Shown here piece after piece: positions 15,350 through 18,701 of a DNA stretch of 18,701 nucleotides. Below the pieces are notes generated by a model that worked only from the letters and a program-made list of their open reading frames with translations, ran no database searches and had not been told where the DNA came from. How positions within the stretch are numbered: the stretch's first letter is position 1; each line of letters starts with the position of its first letter. This stretch comes from an uncultured Clostridia bacterium (GTDB lineage: Bacteria > Bacillota > Clostridia > TANB77 > CAG-508). The stretch spans positions 1 to 18,701 of the forward strand of contig CAKOZB010000012.1 of NCBI GenBank assembly GCA_934131055.1, read 5' to 3'. A program made the position numbers and the translations under genes.

Positions 15350-15889
15350 TTATTTAAACTTGGTTATTTCAGTTGTGGATACATTTAGAGTGTATATCTG
15401 ATTATTTAATATAGTTATTGAAAAATTTTGCTGATAATTATCCATATAGGTCAATAAATCTGTTTGTAAATCAGCTGTAATTTCATTATCATTCCAAGCT
15501 AGACTCTTCCCATGGCCCTTTTGATATAAAACATAATATACTTTTTTAGTTAATATATCTATTTTGAGTTCTAAAGTACATACCTTATTTTTACCTGGAA
15601 ATCTCTTATAAAAGTTCAAAATGATAATACCATTATTTTTGTCATAAAAAAAGTAATTAATTTCAGTTAATACTAAACCACTTTCATAAGTCTGTGCTAT
15701 TTGAGTAGTTTCTGTTTTTAGTTGAGAAAGATTCAGTAAATCAGAAGAGAGGGAGTAATCTGTATAATACTCTTTTTCTGTATGCGGATAAAAATCGTCA
15801 CTGTCATAAAAGAATATATATGCTAAAAAAATATTAAAAAATATGACTACTAATAATAAAAAACAAATAAAAACTTTTTTATTTTTCAT
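15350..15889 (-). CDS. Hypothetical membrane-anchored protein, 179 aa
   Basis: I do not recognise this protein. It starts MKNKK, followed by one strongly hydrophobic helix (about 6-27), so it is a signal-anchor or secreted protein. No lipobox with a conserved Cys is visible; C9 is inside the helix near its start. The outer part is about 150 residues, acidic near the membrane, with alternating hydrophobic stretches that suggest beta strands. The start has a perfect AGGAGG. It is the first gene of a three-gene operon whose promoter is at 15949-15977. Confidence 0.65.
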   Translation of the reverse strand: MKNKKVFICFLLLVVIFFNIFLAYIFFYDSDDFYPHTEKEYYTDYSLSSDLLNLSQLKTETTQIAQTYESGLVLTEINYFFYDKNNGIIILNFYKRFPGKNKVCTLELKIDILTKKVYYVLYQKGHGKSLAWNDNEITADLQTDLLTYMDNYQQNFSITILNNQIYTLNVSTTEITKFK

Positions 15890-15948
15890 ATGAACCTCCT
15901 AAATAATTAGATATTACAAATTGATAAAAAGTTGCAAAATTTTTATTT

Positions 15949-15977
15949 ATTATATCAAAGAATAAAAAAGAAGACAA
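15949..15977 (-). promoter_or_regulatory. Promoter of the three-gene membrane operon
   Basis: On the minus strand TTGTCT (complement of 15972-15977) and TATAAT (complement of 15949-15954) are 17 nt apart, with a TGA extended -10. Confidence 0.8.
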
Positions 15978-16236
15978 TTTGAAGATGGTAAAAGATAATA
16001 TTATTATAAATAATAGTAAATGAAAAATTGTAATTGAGAATATAGAAGGCAGGTTATGAATTTAAATAAAAAGCTACCATCTATTGACATTATTTCTTGA
16101 AAATTATACTATATAAGCATAGCTTAAAACAATTGATATATCCTTATGAAATATTATAGTAACTTAATTATTGCAAATATATAATATATTTTGGTTAAAG
16201 TCAAATAGTTTTCTAAAATTTTTTATGAGGTGTTAA
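15978..16236. other. AT-rich intergenic region between divergent units, no intact gene
   Basis: No gene is supported here. A 14-codon frame MNLNKKLPSIDIIS starts near 16056 after an AAGGCAGG and ends at once, so it may be a leader peptide or a gene scrap. The only clear signal is the promoter at 16084-16112. Confidence 0.5.
16084..16112 (+). promoter_or_regulatory. Plus-strand promoter before the decayed gene and nuclease operon
   Basis: TTGACA (16084-16089) is the full consensus -35, and TACTAT (16107-16112) lies at 17 nt; TATACT at 15 nt is the alternative. It is the only convincing plus-strand promoter I see before 17003. Confidence 0.6.
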
Positions 16237-16978
16237 ATGATTAGAGAATAAAAAATTGAATTTACTACGAAATGATGTAAATATAGCAAATATATGATTG
16301 AAAGGAAAGATGATAAATACTACATACTTTCACATAAAAATGCGAAACCAAGTACATATGATCCATTTGAAATAAAAAATCAAATATTAAAGGATTTATT
16401 AGTAATAGAAAAGAATCAGTTGATAATGAAATGTTTAAATTGAGAAATAAAGAAGTATCAATTGAGGCTTTAAGTAAAATTGAAAATTTTCAAAAGTTAG
16501 TCCTTGAATTTGTTAATAAATATGGATTATTAGGTAATTTTAGATTTTTACTAGAAAGCTATGAATTTATGGATAACGGAGAGCTTCCTGCTAATTTAGG
16601 ATATAATACTTCTATCAATGCATTAGATTTTGAAAAAAGTATTTTTGGAAAGACTCACAAATAGATTGATCTAGTATAATGAAATCAAATGATTATCAAA
16701 GAAATACTGGACTTGATGATAGATTTAAACAGACTGAAGGTAACAGACTTGATGATATTATTTTCTCTAAAAATTATGCAGAAACAATTTCTGAGATTAT
16801 TAATTTTGCAACTATTATATACAATAAAAAGCTTTTAATTTGTGCCTACCTTTATGATGATGTATCAGATGATATTAGGCAACTATATCAAGAAAGTATT
16901 ACTGAAGATAGTTTAAAAAAGCCTAGTATTTCATATGTGGCTGAAGATAGACAAAAGAAAAATAATTATATTAAATAG
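16237..16978 (+). pseudogene. Decayed gene in three frames
   Basis: A good ribosome site (GAGGTG) precedes ATG 16237, but the frame hits TAA at 16249 and TGA at 16273. It then reads on as MIERKDDKYYILSHKNAKP and TYDPFEIKNQILK. Near 16394 the sense moves one frame to GFISNRKESVDNEMFKL, VLEFVNKYGLLGNFRF and so on, ending at TAG 16664. A third frame with no ribosome site continues at 16679-16978. The pieces together resemble a family of Clostridia proteins with an N-terminal YxIExKDxKYYI block and a VNKYGLLG block, as far as I recall; its function is unknown to me. Two stops and at least one frameshift make a functional protein unlikely. The decay sits just before the intact nuclease operon. Confidence 0.6.
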
Positions 16979-17002
16979 ATTTATGTTATTTGGAGGTTGA
17001 AA

Positions 17003-18034
17003 ATGGAAAACAATCTAATAAATGCAGAATACGATAATTTTATTGTTGAAATTAAAAATAAAATACGAAAAAGTCAATATGAAGCTATGAAGGCTGTAAA
17101 TACAACTCTAATTAACTTGTATTGGGGAATTGGAGAAGAAATATATAATCAACAGCAAGAAAAGGGCTGGGGAAAATCAATTGTCGAAGTTTTATCAAAG
17201 GAAATTCAAAAAGAATTTCCAGAAGTAAAAGGATTTTCTGCAAGCAATTTATGGAGAATGAGAAATTTTTATCTTACATACAAAGATATAGAAAATCTCG
17301 CACCACTCGTGCGAGAAATTAGTTGGACTAAAAATATTGTTATAACAGAAAAATGTAAAGATAATCTTGAAAGAGAATTTTATATAAAAATGACAAAAAA
17401 ATATGGTTGGTCAAAAGATGTACTAATCAACCATATTGAAAATAAATCTTATGAAAAATATTTAATTAACCAAACAAATTTTGATGAAACTTTACCTGAA
17501 AAATATGTAAATCAAGCTAAACTTGCAGTAAAAGATGAATATATATTTGATATAATGGAACTATCTGAACAACATTCAGAAAGAGAATTAGAAAGAGCTT
17601 TAGTTGATAATATTAAGGATTTTCTTGGAGAAATGGGTGGAAACTTTGCATTTATGGGAAATCAATATCATCTAAATGTTGATGGAAATGATTTTTATAT
17701 TGATTTACTTCTATATCATAGAAGTTTAAAGAGTTTAGTTGCAATAGAATTAAAAATTGGTGAATTCAAACCAGAATATGTTGGTCAATTACAATTTTAT
17801 CTAACAGTATTAGATAAACAGGTTAAAATGGAAAGTGAAAATCCGTCAATTGGTATTATAATTTGTAAAGAAAAAAATAGGACTGTTGTAGAATATGCTT
17901 TGAGCAATAGTGACAAACCTATTGGAGTTGCAACATATAAAATTCATGATTCTTTACCAGAGCAAATGAAAGATTTATTGCCATCTCCTGAAGAAATAAA
18001 GAAAAGATTAGAAGGATTAGATAATGAGAATTAG
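17003..18034 (+). CDS. DUF1016 (YhcG-type) PDDEXK nuclease
   Basis: This is a predicted DNA nuclease of the DUF1016/YhcG family. It has an N-terminal helical domain (about 10-110, with LINLYWGIGEEIY and FSASNLWRMRNFY) and a C-terminal PDDEXK domain. The active-site pattern is visible counted from ATG 17003: D234 in FYIDLLLY, E249-x-K251 in IELKIG, and the following GQLQFYL helix with Q262. All catalytic residues are present and the length of 343 aa is normal. I chose ATG 17003 because GGAGG (16992-16996) lies 6 nt upstream; a TTG at 16997 would abut that site. Its stop overlaps the next start by 11 nt. Family members occur in defence and mobile regions, and the neighbours here support that. 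No matching restriction or modification gene is visible in the window. Confidence 0.92.
   Translation: MENNLINAEYDNFIVEIKNKIRKSQYEAMKAVNTTLINLYWGIGEEIYNQQQEKGWGKSIVEVLSKEIQKEFPEVKGFSASNLWRMRNFYLTYKDIENLAPLVREISWTKNIVITEKCKDNLEREFYIKMTKKYGWSKDVLINHIENKSYEKYLINQTNFDETLPEKYVNQAKLAVKDEYIFDIMELSEQHSERELERALVDNIKDFLGEMGGNFAFMGNQYHLNVDGNDFYIDLLLYHRSLKSLVAIELKIGEFKPEYVGQLQFYLTVLDKQVKMESENPSIGIIICKEKNRTVVEYALSNSDKPIGVATYKIHDSLPEQMKDLLPSPEEIKKRLEGLDNEN
17296..17316 (+). repeat. GC-rich hairpin inside the nuclease gene
   Basis: TCTCGCAC-CACTC-GTGCGAGA is a perfect 8-bp stem with a 5-nt loop inside coding sequence, encoding part of LAPLVREIS. It is much richer in GC than the DNA around it. Confidence 0.6.
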
Positions 18035-18224
18035 ATGTTTAAAATGTAATGATATAATTGAATCAAAAAATTTACATGATTGTGTAAGTTGCAAGTGTGG
18101 TGCTTGCTCAATAGATGGTGGTAAGCAATATACGAGAATTGGTGGAGATACCAATTATATAAATATAGTATATGAAGATGGAACAGAAAAATTATTAAAT
18201 AAAGAAGGGAACGAAAATGGATAA
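18024..18224 (+). CDS. Small zinc-ribbon protein, 66 aa (DUF7695-like)
   Basis: The protein carries six cysteines: CxxC at 5 and 8, then C20, C23, C25 and C28 (CVSCKCGAC), followed by IDGGKQYTRIGG (30-41). This is the layout of a small zinc ribbon. It resembles the DUF7695 type, which I recall as RCxxC...CxCG...DGGxxYxR; that assignment is from memory. The start overlaps the nuclease end by 11 nt (GAAGGA ribosome site at 18011-18016, 7 nt away) and its own end overlaps the next gene by 8 nt. It is therefore translationally coupled to both neighbours and probably works with them, perhaps as an adaptor or DNA/RNA-binding partner (inference). Confidence 0.85.
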   Translation: MRIRCLKCNDIIESKNLHDCVSCKCGACSIDGGKQYTRIGGDTNYINIVYEDGTEKLLNKEGNENG

Positions 18225-18701
18225 TAATATTATTTTAGATTTACAAAATGAATTTAAAATTGAAGCCAAAAATGCTCCAATGCTATTTAAAGATTTAGCA
18301 AAAGTAGAACAATATATTGCCGAAAGCTACAAAACTCGTTCATTTATAGAATTAATACAAAATGCAGATGATGCAAATTCAAAAAAGTTTGGAATTCATA
18401 TATATGATAATTTTGTTATAGTAGGAAATGATGGTAGGGATTTTAATTATGATGATGTTAAAGCAATATGTAGAAGTGGTTCGTCTAATAAAGTAAGAGG
18501 TGGTTCTACTATAGGATATAGAGGAATAGGTTTTAAATCTGTAGTTAATTTAGCTGAAAGAGTATATATATTAAGTGGAAATATTAATTTTTTGTATGAC
18601 AAACAACTTACAAAAGAATTATTGAATATAAATGATGATGTACCATTAATCAGGATTCCACACATAGTAGAAGATATTCAATATTTAGATGAGATTAATA
18701 A
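18217..18701 (+). CDS. Sacsin/HSP90-like GHKL ATPase (3' end outside window)
   Basis: Only the first 161 residues are in the window, but they contain a full set of GHKL ATP-binding motifs. The N-box SFIELIQNADDAN (42-54) has E45, N49 and D52. The G1-like motif IVGNDGRDF (68-76) has NDGRD in place of DxGxG. The lid SGSSNKVRGGSTIG (87-100) leads into the G2 motif GYRGIGFKSV (100-109). This pattern is that of sacsin-type HSP90-like ATPases rather than HtpG or histidine kinases. In bacteria such proteins are often large and carry C-terminal nuclease or helix-turn-helix domains, which cannot be seen here. The ATG at 18217 has GAAGGGA 6 nt upstream and lies inside the end of the zinc-ribbon gene, so it belongs to the same operon as the DUF1016 nuclease. 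A defence function is inferred. Confidence 0.85.
   Translation, partial: MDNNIILDLQNEFKIEAKNAPMLFKDLAKVEQYIAESYKTRSFIELIQNADDANSKKFGIHIYDNFVIVGNDGRDFNYDDVKAICRSGSSNKVRGGSTIGYRGIGFKSVVNLAERVYILSGNINFLYDKQLTKELLNINDDVPLIRIPHIVEDIQYLDEIN

Noticed and set aside
16237..16293. TGA at 16273 read as tryptophan, suggesting a Mycoplasma-like code
   Set aside because: Other genes (LysR, the 155-aa membrane protein) end at TGA and tryptophan is encoded by TGG elsewhere. A TAA also interrupts this same frame, so decay is the simpler reading.
18447..18665. 72-aa minus-strand frame at the right edge
   Set aside because: It is antisense to the GHKL ATPase, whose ATP-binding motifs are unmistakable.

Overview
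The window comes from a low-GC Gram-positive bacterium (Bacillota, probably a Clostridia-type gut organism). The DNA is strongly AT-rich, ribosome binding sites are GGAGG-type, promoters are sigma-A-like (several with an extended -10), and htpG carries a CIRCE heat-shock operator. YugP-type metallopeptidase and DUF378 genes fit this group. TGA is used as a normal stop, so the standard bacterial code applies.

Left part (1-7.4 kb): a DnaB-like helicase cut by the window edge and a RusA-type Holliday junction resolvase, then htpG with its CIRCE operator and promoter. On the minus strand follow a DUF378 membrane protein and an 80-residue protein that carries only the N-terminal inhibitory motif of Fic proteins. 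A LysR regulator and a MoaA-like radical SAM enzyme come next on the plus strand. An LTTR-type dyad sits near -64 of the radical SAM promoter and links these two genes.

Middle (7.4-11.8 kb, minus strand): an operon-like series of a YugP-type membrane zinc peptidase and the two subunits of a heterodimeric ABC exporter. The exporter has one degenerate and one consensus ATP site, and its two genes overlap by 8 nt. A clear promoter precedes yugP.

Four copies of one palindromic repeat (apical core GGGACGCCCC) lie just after the stop codons of the helicase, htpG, radical SAM and ABC genes. Each is oriented with the gene before it. One arm position shows A-U, G-C and G.U states in different copies, as expected of a terminator-like RNA hairpin. 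I found no copy in the accessory part to the right.

Right part (11.9-16 kb, minus strand): unrecognised genes in separate units. They are a 94-aa plus 276-aa pair, a four-helix membrane protein with a duplicated W...QAF motif, and an operon of three small membrane-anchored proteins. Each unit has a visible promoter and an intrinsic terminator. This looks like accessory DNA.

Right edge (16.2-18.7 kb, plus strand): a decayed gene with two stops and frame breaks, followed by a tightly coupled operon that runs off the window. It encodes a DUF1016/YhcG-type PDDEXK nuclease, a small six-cysteine zinc-ribbon protein and a sacsin/HSP90-like GHKL ATPase. The three genes overlap by 11 and 8 nt. This is the best candidate here for an undescribed system, plausibly anti-phage defence.
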